Of a DNA stretch of 64,000 nt, positions 1 to 10,100 are shown in pieces; positions within the stretch are counted from its first letter, which is position 1, and each line of letters begins with the position of its first letter. The stretch covers positions 1-64,000 of the forward strand of contig JAIFLU010000191.1 of the NCBI GenBank assembly GCA_020048915.1, read 5' to 3'. The translations under genes and the position numbers were made by a program. The DNA comes from Bacteroidota bacterium (GTDB taxonomy: Bacteria > Bacteroidota > Bacteroidia > Bacteroidales > JAAUTT01). The notes beneath the pieces are model-generated. The model saw only the letters and a list, made by a program, of their open reading frames with translations, had not been told where the DNA came from and did not search any database.

Positions 1-3000
1 CGAATTCGAATCCCACCATAAAAAACTGTATTATAGCCAAAAACAGTCAAAGTGGGATAAATATTAATAGTATCTTTAATTATAAGGACACCATAATTAT
101 TCAGAATAATACAATTGTTGACAATCGTTCTACCGGATTTACATGCTGGAATGCAACATCAAAGCTATCAAATAATATTTTTTGGGGGAATCAGCAAACT
201 TTCTATGTAGCTAATAACAGGGCATACTTATATAATAATTTATTTCCAGAAGAAACATTTTCAAATTGGGCTTTAACTATGAAAACTGGAAACATATTTA
301 ACTTTAACCCTCAATTTGTAGATGCAAAAAACCAAAACTATCACTTAAGAGCAACTTCTCCTTGCATTGACTCGGGCGACCCAACCTCCATATTTACGAA
401 TGAGCCTTCAGATAATGGAGGTAGAATTAATATGGGATCTTATGGAAATACTAACGAAGCTACTACTTCAGAATATTTCCCTACAATAACATATCTCTCT
501 ATTCGAAAAGGACGAATGTTTGGAAGTGACACCTTAATTATTAAAGGAAGAAATTTCCTTTCTACAAGAGGAAACGGAAAAGTTACTTTTTTTGCTACTG
601 AGGCTAAAAAGTATTTAATCTGGAATAGCGATAGCATTGTATGTATAACTCCTTCTCATAATACTGGCGCATTTGATGTTTACATTTTAAATAACAATAA
701 TAAAAAAGGTTTTGGGGTGAAAAGTTTTACCTTTTCACCCCCTTTAATTAATCAGGTTAAACCTGTTTATACAAATATTGCTGGAAATAGCACCATTACT
801 TTTACTGGGAAATTATTTGGAAGGAACCAAAGCGGCGCAAAACTTTTATTCGAAGACCTCGAATCAAAATCCTATTCAAAATGGAACGATACTATCGTTG
901 TTGTATCTTGCCCAACTCATTCAAAGGGATTGGTTGATTTAGTATTTAGCATCGACGATACTGTTAAATATAGTTATAAAAATTCGTTTTTATACACTGA
1001 TGAAGCAATACAGGAATTATGCGGAACTATTCCAGATACCTTAAAAAGATCAAAAACATATTTAATTACATGTTCGATTACAATTCCCAAAACTCAGAAA
1101 TTACTTATCGAACCTGGTGTTGTTATTATGATTCAGCATTCTCCAGATAATGAGATTTTTATTAAAGCAGATGGTGTCATTTCTGCCATTGGTAAGGAAA
1201 ATGAGCCTATAAATTTTATCTCAATTCCTCAATATGGAGGTTATTGGAAAGGACTTATTCTAAACAACAATGCCGATTTTAGTTATTGCTCAATACAAGA
1301 TGCTCAGAATGGCATTCTTCATAACGATGGTAAATTAATTATAACTAATTCAGAATTTTCAGCCAATTCAATCACTGGATTAAAGTTAAATGGTGATGAA
1401 TCTTATATAAATGCCAAAATCCAAAATACGCTTTTTAAAGGGAATAGTCTTGGTTTGTATGCATATGCCGATTGTAATAATTCTTCGGGGGACGTTGATT
1501 TAACCATCGTAGGATCAACTTTTACAGAAAATTCTGAAGGAGCAATTTCTATGTATTCAACAGGTTCAACTTCAGGTTATCGTGTTTCGTATTCTGAAAG
1601 TTCCTCTATAAATTTGAAACTACAGAACTCCATTATTTCAGATAATGGGGGGAATGCCATTAAACTAGAATCTTTTGGTTATATAGATGATGATTATATC
1701 CCCAATGCACATAGGTATGGTCATGTAAACCTAACATCCGAAAACAGCTTAATTTTTAAAAACGAAAAGGGAATTTATGTAAATAGGAGAAACATTACCA
1801 ATTGTTCAGCCTATCTTAAGCTTTATAATACAAATTTTTACAAAAATAACTCTACCATCGACATGAATGCCGATAAGGTTTTTGTGTATAACAGTAATCT
1901 TTGGGATAATAATGTTTCTTCATCTTTTACTGGAGATTGCGATAGCTTAATTGTTAAAAACTCGAATTTAAATAGCTTGAATAATTTACCCCTAAGCGAC
2001 AATAACATATCGACCAATCCAATGTTTGTTTCTGCTGACAATAGTGATTTTCACCTAATGCCAAATTCTCCTTTCATTGATAATGGAGTGAATGAATTTG
2101 CTTTAGCAGCAACTGACTATGATGGGAAAGCCAGAATTTTAGATGGCGATGGAAATTCTGTTTCAACGGTTGATATAGGTGCTTTTGAATCAGGTATTGC
2201 CACCTTAACGGTTACTCCAATAAGTCGAACTGTAGAAGCATCATCCGGATCCACTAACTTTGCTGTTACTGCAAATTATATCTGGACAGTAACTGAAGAT
2301 GAAGATTGGTTAACAGCAACCAAAACAAATGCATCAACTTTAAGTGTAAATTATAATCAAAACCTAGGTACAAATCAACGAACTGCAACCATAAATATTC
2401 CAGGAGTGGTTAGTGGTTTACATAACATTTCGTTAATTCAAAATGGGGCCTCTCCATATATAACGATAACTCCATCCTCCAAAACAGTTAGTTCGGGGGC
2501 AGGAACCTCAACTTTTTTAGTTAGTTCGAATGTAGTTTGGACTGCTACTGAAAATTCTGATTGGATTACTGTTGTGAAAACAAATGCTACAACCCTCTCA
2601 GTTACATATTCTGGTAATACAAATGGGGTATCGAGGTCAGAAAGCATCACTATTTCAGGTCCTGGAGCCACTAATCAAACGGTGACATTAATACAAAACA
2701 ATGCAACCCCTACACTAAGTGTTTCTCCTACTTCAAAAACAGTAAGCGCTACTAAGGGAACCGCCACTTTTACCGTTGCCTCAAATATTGACTGGATCCT
2801 TAATGAAAATTGTGATTGGTTAAGTGCAGTAAAAACTAACTCAACCACCCTAACAATTACTTACGATTCTAATATTAGCGTTAATTCTCGAACTGCGAAT
2901 ATTACTTTATCAGGAACCGGAGTTACCTCTAAAAACATTTCATTTATTCAAAACGGAGCTACTCCATATATAAATACTACTCCAGCCTTCAGAGATGTTT

Positions 3001-4253
3001 CTTCAGAATTTGGTACAACTTCAATTTCGATTGATTCTAATATAAGTTGGAGTATAAGCGAAAATGCTTCTTGGATAGTAACATCAAAAACAGATGCCAA
3101 TACACTTGCTATTAATTATGATGAGAATACTGCTGCAAATTCCCGGTCTGCCATTATAACCATTTCTGGTTCTGGAGTAACATCAAAAACTGTTACTATT
3201 AATCAAAATGGAGCAGGTTTAAAACTTGAAGTTTCTCCTAATTCAAAAACTGTAAATTCATCATCAGGAACTATTGTACTTAATGTTGATTCAAATATTG
3301 ATTGGCAATTTAATAAAACTGCAATCTGGTTTAGTGTTGTTAAAACGGATGCTTCAACTGCAACAGTTACATATGACGAAAATATAAATACTTCCACTCG
3401 TTCCGCTGATATTACATTTACTGGAAACGGTGTTACATCTAAAACAATTACTTTAAATCAAAATGGAGCTGGAACATACTTACAAATTGCACCAATCCTA
3501 AAGAATGTGAATACTACTTCAGGGACAACAACTTTCGAAGTTAATTCAAATATTGACTGGAGTCTTAGTGAAGATGCGGAATGGCTTACAGCTATAAAGA
3601 CCGATGCAGCTACTATTACAGTTCATTATGACGAAAATATTGCTATAAATTCAAGATCAGCAAATATTAAAGTTGAGGGTACAGGAATTGTTACCCAAAT
3701 AATTGTTGTTACACAAGAGGGCAATGCACCAATCTTAAATGTATCACCATTGGATACAATAGTATCTTCGGAAGCTGGGATTATAATATATTCTGTTTCA
3801 TCTAACACTAATTGGGAGATTGACGAAAGTATTGATTGGATAAAAACAGAAAAAACTAATGAAACAACCTTTACTGTTGCATTAACGAAAAATACTGATC
3901 AGCAAGACAGAACTGCCTCAATAACTGTCAAAGCCGGCCAGACAAGTTCAAAAACTCTAAAAATTACGCAAAAGAGTAGTTTGCCCAATGAGATTTTGGA
4001 TTTAACTAGATCGGGCATCATAGTATATCCTGTTCCCACAAAAGGTAAGCTATTTTTTAAATTCGCGTCACTTCATAAATCTGACATTATCATTTCTATT
4101 AATGATGTTATAGGAAATGAGGTTTATATTAAACGTTATACTTCAGTTGATGAAATTGAAAGTATAGATATATCTAGTTTGGGGAGCGGTGTATATCTTG
4201 TGGTCGTAAATTCTCCTAATTATAAAGAAATATTTAGAATTCTTAAAGAATGA
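1..4253 (+). CDS. Secreted beta-helix / IPT / BACON-repeat protein with T9SS sorting signal (5' end outside window)
   Basis: The frame is open from base 3, so the start lies before the window; the Met at 279 is internal. In order one sees a beta-helix-like stretch ending in the typical 'SPCIDSGDP' motif (about 3-400), two IPT/TIG-like beta-sandwich segments (about 475-990), a second Asn-rich right-handed beta-helix region (about 1000-2060), seven tandem BACON-type domains of about 84 residues (about 2200-3980, each opening with an 'L-x-V-x-P-x-x-x-x-V' strand and carrying a 'W-x-x-x-x-x-x-x-W' pair), and a C-terminal type IX secretion sorting domain (about 4010-4253, 'YPVPTKGKLFF', 'SLGSGVYLVVV'). 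The family role is a large cell-surface or secreted adhesin or glycan-binding protein. The substrate cannot be read from sequence. Confidence 0.85.
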   Translation, partial: NSNPTIKNCIIAKNSQSGININSIFNYKDTIIIQNNTIVDNRSTGFTCWNATSKLSNNIFWGNQQTFYVANNRAYLYNNLFPEETFSNWALTMKTGNIFNFNPQFVDAKNQNYHLRATSPCIDSGDPTSIFTNEPSDNGGRINMGSYGNTNEATTSEYFPTITYLSIRKGRMFGSDTLIIKGRNFLSTRGNGKVTFFATEAKKYLIWNSDSIVCITPSHNTGAFDVYILNNNNKKGFGVKSFTFSPPLINQVKPVYTNIAGNSTITFTGKLFGRNQSGAKLLFEDLESKSYSKWNDTIVVVSCPTHSKGLVDLVFSIDDTVKYSYKNSFLYTDEAIQELCGTIPDTLKRSKTYLITCSITIPKTQKLLIEPGVVIMIQHSPDNEIFIKADGVISAIGKENEPINFISIPQYGGYWKGLILNNNADFSYCSIQDAQNGILHNDGKLIITNSEFSANSITGLKLNGDESYINAKIQNTLFKGNSLGLYAYADCNNSSGDVDLTIVGSTFTENSEGAISMYSTGSTSGYRVSYSESSSINLKLQNSIISDNGGNAIKLESFGYIDDDYIPNAHRYGHVNLTSENSLIFKNEKGIYVNRRNITNCSAYLKLYNTNFYKNNSTIDMNADKVFVYNSNLWDNNVSSSFTGDCDSLIVKNSNLNSLNNLPLSDNNISTNPMFVSADNSDFHLMPNSPFIDNGVNEFALAATDYDGKARILDGDGNSVSTVDIGAFESGIATLTVTPISRTVEASSGSTNFAVTANYIWTVTEDEDWLTATKTNASTLSVNYNQNLGTNQRTATINIPGVVSGLHNISLIQNGASPYITITPSSKTVSSGAGTSTFLVSSNVVWTATENSDWITVVKTNATTLSVTYSGNTNGVSRSESITISGPGATNQTVTLIQNNATPTLSVSPTSKTVSATKGTATFTVASNIDWILNENCDWLSAVKTNSTTLTITYDSNISVNSRTANITLSGTGVTSKNISFIQNGATPYINTTPAFRDVSSEFGTTSISIDSNISWSISENASWIVTSKTDANTLAINYDENTAANSRSAIITISGSGVTSKTVTINQNGAGLKLEVSPNSKTVNSSSGTIVLNVDSNIDWQFNKTAIWFSVVKTDASTATVTYDENINTSTRSADITFTGNGVTSKTITLNQNGAGTYLQIAPILKNVNTTSGTTTFEVNSNIDWSLSEDAEWLTAIKTDAATITVHYDENIAINSRSANIKVEGTGIVTQIIVVTQEGNAPILNVSPLDTIVSSEAGIIIYSVSSNTNWEIDESIDWIKTEKTNETTFTVALTKNTDQQDRTASITVKAGQTSSKTLKITQKSSLPNEILDLTRSGIIVYPVPTKGKLFFKFASLHKSDIIISINDVIGNEVYIKRYTSVDEIESIDISSLGSGVYLVVVNSPNYKEIFRILKE

Positions 4254-4308
4254 AAAACTATCTGATTTGAGTATCTTGTAAAGATTAGCTGTAAATTAAG
4301 AGATTATA

Positions 4309-4927
4309 CAACAACGGGAGTTTAAGCAGCACAAAGCCCATAAAAATAAACGTGCGCATTGTGTGTGCGACTAACCGTAATTTGGAAGAATTGATTGAAA
4401 AGAACCAGTTCCGTGAAGATCTATTTTACCGCATCAATGTCTTTCCTCTGTATGTTCCTCCCTTACGCGAACGGATCAACGATATCCCAGGGTTGGCCGA
4501 CCAATTCATTGCCAAATTCAATAAAAACAATCACAAAAAAATCAAACGGATCTCTTCCTCGGCTATCGATATGTTAATGGTTTACCATTGGCCTGGTAAT
4601 ATCCGTGAACTGGAGAATTGCATGGAAAGGGCTTGCATTCTTAGTGTCGATAGCGTCATCCGGTCGAGCAGCTTACCACCTACCCTTCAAACAGCTATTT
4701 CCTCAAAAACCAAATCTTCGGGAACGCTTGAAGCAATGGTCGAACGGGTCGAAAAACAAATGATACTTGAAACATTGCTTTCTACAAAAGGCAATCTTTT
4801 AAAAGCAGCTGAATTATTGGGTATTACCGAACGGATAATGGGGTTGCGGATTAAGAAATACGAGATTGACCCCAAACGGTTTAAAAAGGCCTTAAAAAGT
4901 GCAGAGGGGCAATTACCTGAAAGCTAG
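4309..4927 (+). pseudogene. nifA: 5'-truncated nifA-like sigma-54 activator
   Basis: From a GTG at 4352 the frame encodes the C-terminal half of an NtrC/NifA-type AAA+ activator: sensor I ('VCATNRNL'), the arginine-finger region ('FREDLFYRINVFPLYVPPL'), sensor II ('WPGNIRELENCMERA') and a C-terminal Fis-type helix-turn-helix ending 'LLGITERIMGLRIKKY', a NifA signature. Walker A, Walker B, the GAFTGA loop and any GAF domain are absent. Homology continues upstream without a start codon: 'STKPIKINV' is in frame before the GTG, and 'QQREF' is readable at 4309-4323 in another frame, so the 5' side has decayed by frameshift and stops. The product could not hydrolyse ATP or contact sigma-54. It reads towards the nif genes and is probably a relic of their regulator. 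Confidence 0.82.
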
Positions 4928-5096
4928 ACGTTATATTATAGCAATTCGCAATTGCCTTTGCTGCCATATATATTGCATCCCAGCAATTAGAAAGTTGCTT
5001 CCTTAGTTTTTTAAATATTGAAATCATTGTTTTTCCGAAAATTGCTTTTATACATTTTCCTAACGGTGTTTTTATCCTTTAATTTGCTTTTTGGTT

Positions 5097-5885
5097 TTAG
5101 CCGGTAACAACCGATTTGCCGGTTTTGGCTTCCAGCTCAATTCGGGCATTTTTGGCAACAGCGCCACCCTTTTTGCTTGCTTTGGCGTTTTGTGGTAAGC
5201 CCTAGGCTTTGTCTGATTCGGCAATTTGGCGGGTGGATAATTTGGCCAAAGCAGTAAAAATTAACTCGGCTTCGCTCATGTGGTCGCGGAGATTTTGTGT
5301 TTTTAATCCTTTTAAGTTCTTATGTTTTTGCACGGTTAAGCCAGTCCATTCCTGATGAATTATATTGGTAAGCAATGCAAATTCGTCTTGTTCCTTTATT
5401 CCGGCATCTTTCCAATAATCGGTAAGTTTATTGCGGGTTTCCTGCCCGGTCATGCGTTGTTGTATCCACTTTTCGCTGCGTCCGATTTTTTGCCAGTTTT
5501 CGCGGGCTCGTTCTATGCTTTGGGCAGGGTCGTTAATTTCCTGTATGCGCTCGTAGCCTACCTTTGCCAACCATTGTTTAAAAGGATCGGCTTTAGGCGA
5601 AGGTATAGATTGAATAATACTTAACAGCGAGCGGGTATCGGCCATATCGGTTTCGCGCATTTTACCATCGATGGCTTTTATTTTGAACTATCGACAATTT
5701 GTCGACAGTTCAAGTCCATCGTCCAATTGAACCCTTAATTTCATTTTATACCAATAGTCGCGAGGGTTGACGCTATCCGTTAATATTTCTACAACATCAA
5801 TGATAGAAAAAAACCACTGTTCCGAGGGTTCGTCCCAATGTGTGCGCACCCTGCGATTTTCAAACAATTTAATGCTGTTTTCCAT
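5097..5885 (-). pseudogene. Bro-N family (phage antirepressor-like) gene interrupted by two amber codons
   Basis: Three open segments lie in one continuous frame with no frameshift. Residues 1-65 ('WFFSIIDVVEILTDS', 'NPRDYWYKMK', 'LELSTNCR') are a Bro-N domain. After a TAG at 5688-5690 the frame resumes with 'FKIKAIDGKMRETD', 'IPSPKADPFKQWLAKVGYERI' and 'LRDHMSEAELIFTALA', the usual family body. After a second TAG at 5202-5204 it resumes with 'GLPQNAKASKKGGAVAKNAR' and ends at TAA 5097-5099. As I recall the family, both stops sit where members have Gln (CRQ-K, AQG), so each is one C-to-T change from CAG. Bro-N proteins are DNA-binding proteins of phages and mobile islands. Read conventionally it is a recent pseudogene; sequencing error is the alternative. 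Confidence 0.85.
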
Positions 5886-5921
5886 AATGCAATAATTAGG
5901 TTTATGCTGTTTGCCTTTTTT

Positions 5922-6024
5922 TTACTCAACCTTCAATTTCGGCAACCCTTTCACAATCTCTACCGTTTCGACACTTACACGGATAATGCTCAACGACAAA
6001 TCTAATATATAGCGTGGGTTGCCT
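5922..6024 (-). pseudogene. Orphan 3' tail of a type ISP restriction-modification gene
   Basis: This short stretch encodes 'GNPRYILDLSLSIIRVSVE' and the rest of a C-terminus up to an in-phase TAA. It matches the end of the intact type ISP gene whose stop is at 7093. Bases 5935-6024 and 7106-7195 align without gaps with about 10 differences in 90, and the encoded residues are nearly all kept. No homology is seen upstream of 6024. It is the remnant of a second, related restriction gene or of a partial duplication spanning the RhuM gene between the copies. Confidence 0.8.
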
Positions 6025-6068
6025 GTGTTGTGGAAGTATATTTTAGCATGGGTCGTTTGATTCGTATT

Positions 6069-7100
6069 TTATTGAAGTTTTCTTTTTTTTAGCTGTTTTT
6101 CGAGTTCTTCCATATCGTTTTGGTCAGCTTTAAGGGCTTCAAAAGTTTTACGTTTGTTGTTAAATTCGTTGTATGTACTTTCTACTAATTGTTCCATTTG
6201 TGCATTACTTACTGTTCCGGTATTTGACAGTATTTTTTTATCGCTAAGGGTTAAAATACGGTCTACGTTTTCTTTCCAAAAGCTTATTGTAATATCAATC
6301 CGTTCTTTGGCGCGCAGTTCGGCAGTTTCGAGGAAAATAACCACCAAGCGGTTAAGCGTGTCTATTTCATTTTCGGTTAAATAGTTTTTTGCAATAAAAA
6401 TATCTTGTTTGCGAACGATATTGCCTTTCCACGAGGTTAGCGCCATATTAGGCTCATTGGCGTTGGCGCGGTTTACAATTATTTCGGCAGCTGTTTTTCC
6501 TGTTACGGCATACAATAGTTTGTTTTGGGTTTCGGCAAAAAACATTTGGGTAGCTTTGTCGGTAGGGTCGTAATCGCTGCTAATGGCAAATAGTTCGCGT
6601 ACTTTTTGGTAAAATCGTTTTTCCGATGCTCGTATATCGCGAATGCGCTCAAGCAGTTCGTCGAAATAATCGGGACGACCATCGGGGTTTTTAAGTCGTT
6701 GGTCGTCCATAGCAAAACCTTTTACCATGTATTCCTTAAGGGTGTTGTTTGCCCATATCCTAAATTGTGTACCGCGCTTGCTTCGTACCCTGAAACCAAT
6801 AGCCAGTATCATATCGAGCGAATAAAAAGTAACATTGTACTCTTTACCATCGGCGGCAGTTGTAAAGTAATTCTTTACAACTGAATTCTCGACTAACTCT
6901 TTATCTTTCAAAATACTGGCTATATGTTGGCCAATGTTTTGTTTAGAGGTGTCAAAAAGTTCGGCCAATTGGTTTTGGTTCATCCAAACGGTACCATCTT
7001 TGGCATAAAGCGACACATTTGCCTTGCCATCAGGGGTATGGTAAATAATGATGTTTTTATTTTCGTTCTCGTTCTGCATTTTTTTACATATTTCATTCAA
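6069..7100 (-). CDS. RhuM family protein
   Basis: The 343-residue product has the RhuM ('virulence protein RhuM') architecture: an N-terminal winged-helix-like segment ('VWMNQNQLAELFDTSKQNI', about residues 38-57), the family core ('FYSLDMILAIGFRVRSKRG', 'FRIWANNTLKEYMVKGF', 'LDDQRL'-like 'MDDQRLKNP') and a Fic/DOC-like helical C-terminal part ('FAETQNKLLYAVTGKTAAEII', 'LTENEIDTLNRLVVIFLE'). Its biochemical function is not established; RhuM genes commonly sit in or beside restriction loci. The longest frame starts with TTG at 7100 and overlaps the upstream restriction gene by 8 bp. An ATG at 7079 ('MQNENENKN') is an equally good start. It is flanked by two copies of the restriction gene's 3' tail, suggesting it is cargo of that locus. 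Confidence 0.85.
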   Translation of the reverse strand: MNEICKKMQNENENKNIIIYHTPDGKANVSLYAKDGTVWMNQNQLAELFDTSKQNIGQHIASILKDKELVENSVVKNYFTTAADGKEYNVTFYSLDMILAIGFRVRSKRGTQFRIWANNTLKEYMVKGFAMDDQRLKNPDGRPDYFDELLERIRDIRASEKRFYQKVRELFAISSDYDPTDKATQMFFAETQNKLLYAVTGKTAAEIIVNRANANEPNMALTSWKGNIVRKQDIFIAKNYLTENEIDTLNRLVVIFLETAELRAKERIDITISFWKENVDRILTLSDKKILSNTGTVSNAQMEQLVESTYNEFNNKRKTFEALKADQNDMEELEKQLKKRKLQ

Positions 7101-10100
7101 ATCTTAATTTCGGCAACCCCTTCACAATCTCCACCGTTTCGACACTAACTCGGATAATACTCAATAGCAAATCTAAAATATAACGTGGGTTGCCTACTTC
7201 TATAGCCCAATCGTTGGGGTCGTTTTTGATTCCACTGTCTTTGTGGATAGTTACCTGGTAGCGTTCCATAATCCATTCGATGGCACTTTTGCCATTTACT
7301 ATGTATTCGTAGGCTTCGGCAGGTATGTTTTCTATGGTTATTTGGCTGTTGTAAATAATTCGGCTTTTATCGTCCTTGCTTGGGAAGCGCATTTTATCGA
7401 CTTTGTAAATACTGGCTGTGGTTTCGACAGGCTCAACCACCTTAACGACATCGGCAGGCTTCACAGTTTCGTAATTCAAATGCAAATCAGCAAGTTTGCG
7501 CCCTGCTTTGCTTAATGCCCAAAAGTCCTTTACGTCGTCGACCAACGGAATACGGGGCAACATTTTTTTAAGGTCGCTGGCAAAAGCGGTGCGGTATTCG
7601 GGACTGTGCAAAAAGCCATACACGTAATAAAATATATCTTCTTTCGATACGTTTTTGCCATATTGTTTTTTAGCTCTATCTAAAATAAAGTCACTAACGC
7701 CATCACGACGAATATAGTCAGAATCGCTTTCTCCTGAATCAAATAATGATTTTTGCTCCTTCTTGTGTTCTTCATAAACATAAAGAGGAAAACATTGCGC
7801 ACCAGCATCAAGAATATTTAGGTCAGGTATTATATTTGTAATAATAGTAGAGGATTCTTTATTACCACCTAACCCTGAAACGCAAATTACAATATTATCT
7901 AAATGAGGATTAGGGAAAAGTTTTGGGATTTGATAAACCATTTCATTTAGAGCACGAGAAAAATAAAGTATTTGTTTAAAAAAAGGACGGTATGAGCTTG
8001 TAACTAATTCTCCTGATTTAAAATCGTGATATTTTCCTTTTTCTGCATCCCACTCTAAAGCTCTTGTCCAACTTATTTTTAATGAATCATATGAAATAAA
8101 CTGTTTAATATTTAAATCAGAATTATTGAGTTTAGTCTTTAAATATAAAGTAGTTTGCTCATTATAAAAATCAAGCAGTTCGTTAATCTTTATTTCTAAT
8201 TTAGATTTAGATGAATTATAACACCAAGCATCTCTTTGCGTTTTTAAACCGTTTGAGTAAAAAGGCACGAAAAAAGTTTGTAAGTTTTGTTTGTTTTCTT
8301 TATCACCAAGCGGAATAAATGTTTGAAAGGAATCATTACGAAGACTAATCCAATCTCCATGATGATTTGGAACAATTGTTTGCCAAACCATTTTTGAACT
8401 TTCAATAGATGCAAATTCACTTATAATATGTAGTTTTTCTTCACGAGAAAGATAATCTCCTATATTGCAATAGTATATATTAGATTTTGAAGAATTTGTG
8501 TCAGGCTTTTTTACTAATAAAGTTATTGAAATTGCTGAACGAGAACCAGAACCAAAAACGTTCCCTGCTTCCTTTTTACGATATTCACCTTGACCGTGTG
8601 CATCGCCTCTCAAATCAAAAACATAAATAGATGAAAATTCCTTTTCAAGACACTTTCTAAAACCTTGCATTGAATTGTTTGTAATCCAACCACCATCAGA
8701 AATAAAGGAAATAATACCTCCATTAATATCTAATCGGTCTGTTGACCAGCGAAATGCTTTTATATAAGAGTTATAAAGTGAATTTTTATTGTTTGCATTC
8801 GTTTCAGCTGCATAAGTTGAAGTAATTCGAGAATCTAACTTTAAATACTTTTGATTTTGAGCATTATCATTTGCAGATTTCTGACCAAATGAATAAGGCG
8901 GATTACCCATAATTACTCTCAAAGGTGCTTTCTTCTGTGCAGCCACCCTATTGGAGTTTTGAGGGAACATTTCAGAAAATAACTTTTCACTTTCGTCGGT
9001 TTCGCCCAATTGAAAGGTGTCGGTAAGTACAATACCATCGAAAGGCGTGTATTTGGCTTTTCCAATACCATCGTCGGGGTCGGGAGTCTGGTCGTGGTAA
9101 GCGTTTTCGATGTTAATGGCTGCAATGTAATAGGCAAGCAATACAATTTCGTTGGCGTGTAGCTCGTGACGGTATTTGCGTTCGAGGTCTTGGAGTTCAA
9201 TAAGTCCACTTTGAAGTAAGCGGGTAACGAATGTGCCTGTGCCTGTAAAAGGGTCGAGCAAATGAATGTTTTCGTCGGAAATGCTTCTGCCAAATTCCTT
9301 TTGCAGAATGTAATTGACGGAATGAATGATAAAATCGACAACCTCGACAGGAGTGTAGACAATACCCAGTTTTTCGACCATTTTTGGGAAAGCCGTTTTG
9401 AAAAACTTGTCGTACAATTCAATAATTATACGTTGTTTGCCTTCGGCATTATCAATACCTGCTGCACGAGATTTTACCGATTCGTAGAACTTTTGGAGAA
9501 TCTCGGAATCTTTCTCGATTGCCCCTGCTTCCAACAAATCGAGCATAGATTGAATAGAAACCGAAATAGGATTGTTCTTTACAAACGAATATCCTTCGAA
9601 CAATGCCTCGAACACAGGCTTTGTAACAATATGCTGCGAAAGCATTTCAATGGCTTCGCTCTCGCTAATTGATGGGTTAATGTTTTTTTGCAAACCCGAA
9701 AGAAATTCGGCAAATGCTTTGCGGTGTGGTTCGTCGTCGTGTATGAGTCGTGTAATGCGCTCGATGTAACGTTCGGCAATTTTGGCAACGTCTTTCGCCC
9801 ATTCTTCCCAATAACGGCGGTCGCCCACTTTATTGACCATACGGGCAAACACCACATTTTGCAGTTGCTCAAATTGTATGGCAAGTTGTTCGCCAATGGT
9901 TTTAGTTTTACCATATTCGGCTTGGGGTTCGGCAACAAATGGTGTGCCGTCGGTATCGAAAGTATATTCGGGGCGACCTACCAAAATATTGTCGGGCTTT
10001 TTGCGATTGAGTTCTATTTTATTTACCGTGGCATTGAAGCGGTCGTCGTGCGCACGAAGTGCATTGAGGACAGTCCACACTACCTTGTAGCGTTCGTTGT

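Noticed and set aside
2200-3980. CRISPR array or tandem DNA repeat
   Set aside because: The periodicity of about 255 bp is coding and diverged; it comes from seven BACON domains, not from identical repeats with spacers.
5097-5885. Genome-wide recoding of TAG to glutamine
   Set aside because: Other genes here end normally at TAG (for example the Nif11 gene at 13016-13018 and permease 2 at 38794-38796), so the host does not read TAG as Gln.
8919-9938. Extra antisense and overlapping reading frames inside the type ISP gene
   Set aside because: They have no recognisable domains and lie in other frames of a gene with intact motifs throughout.
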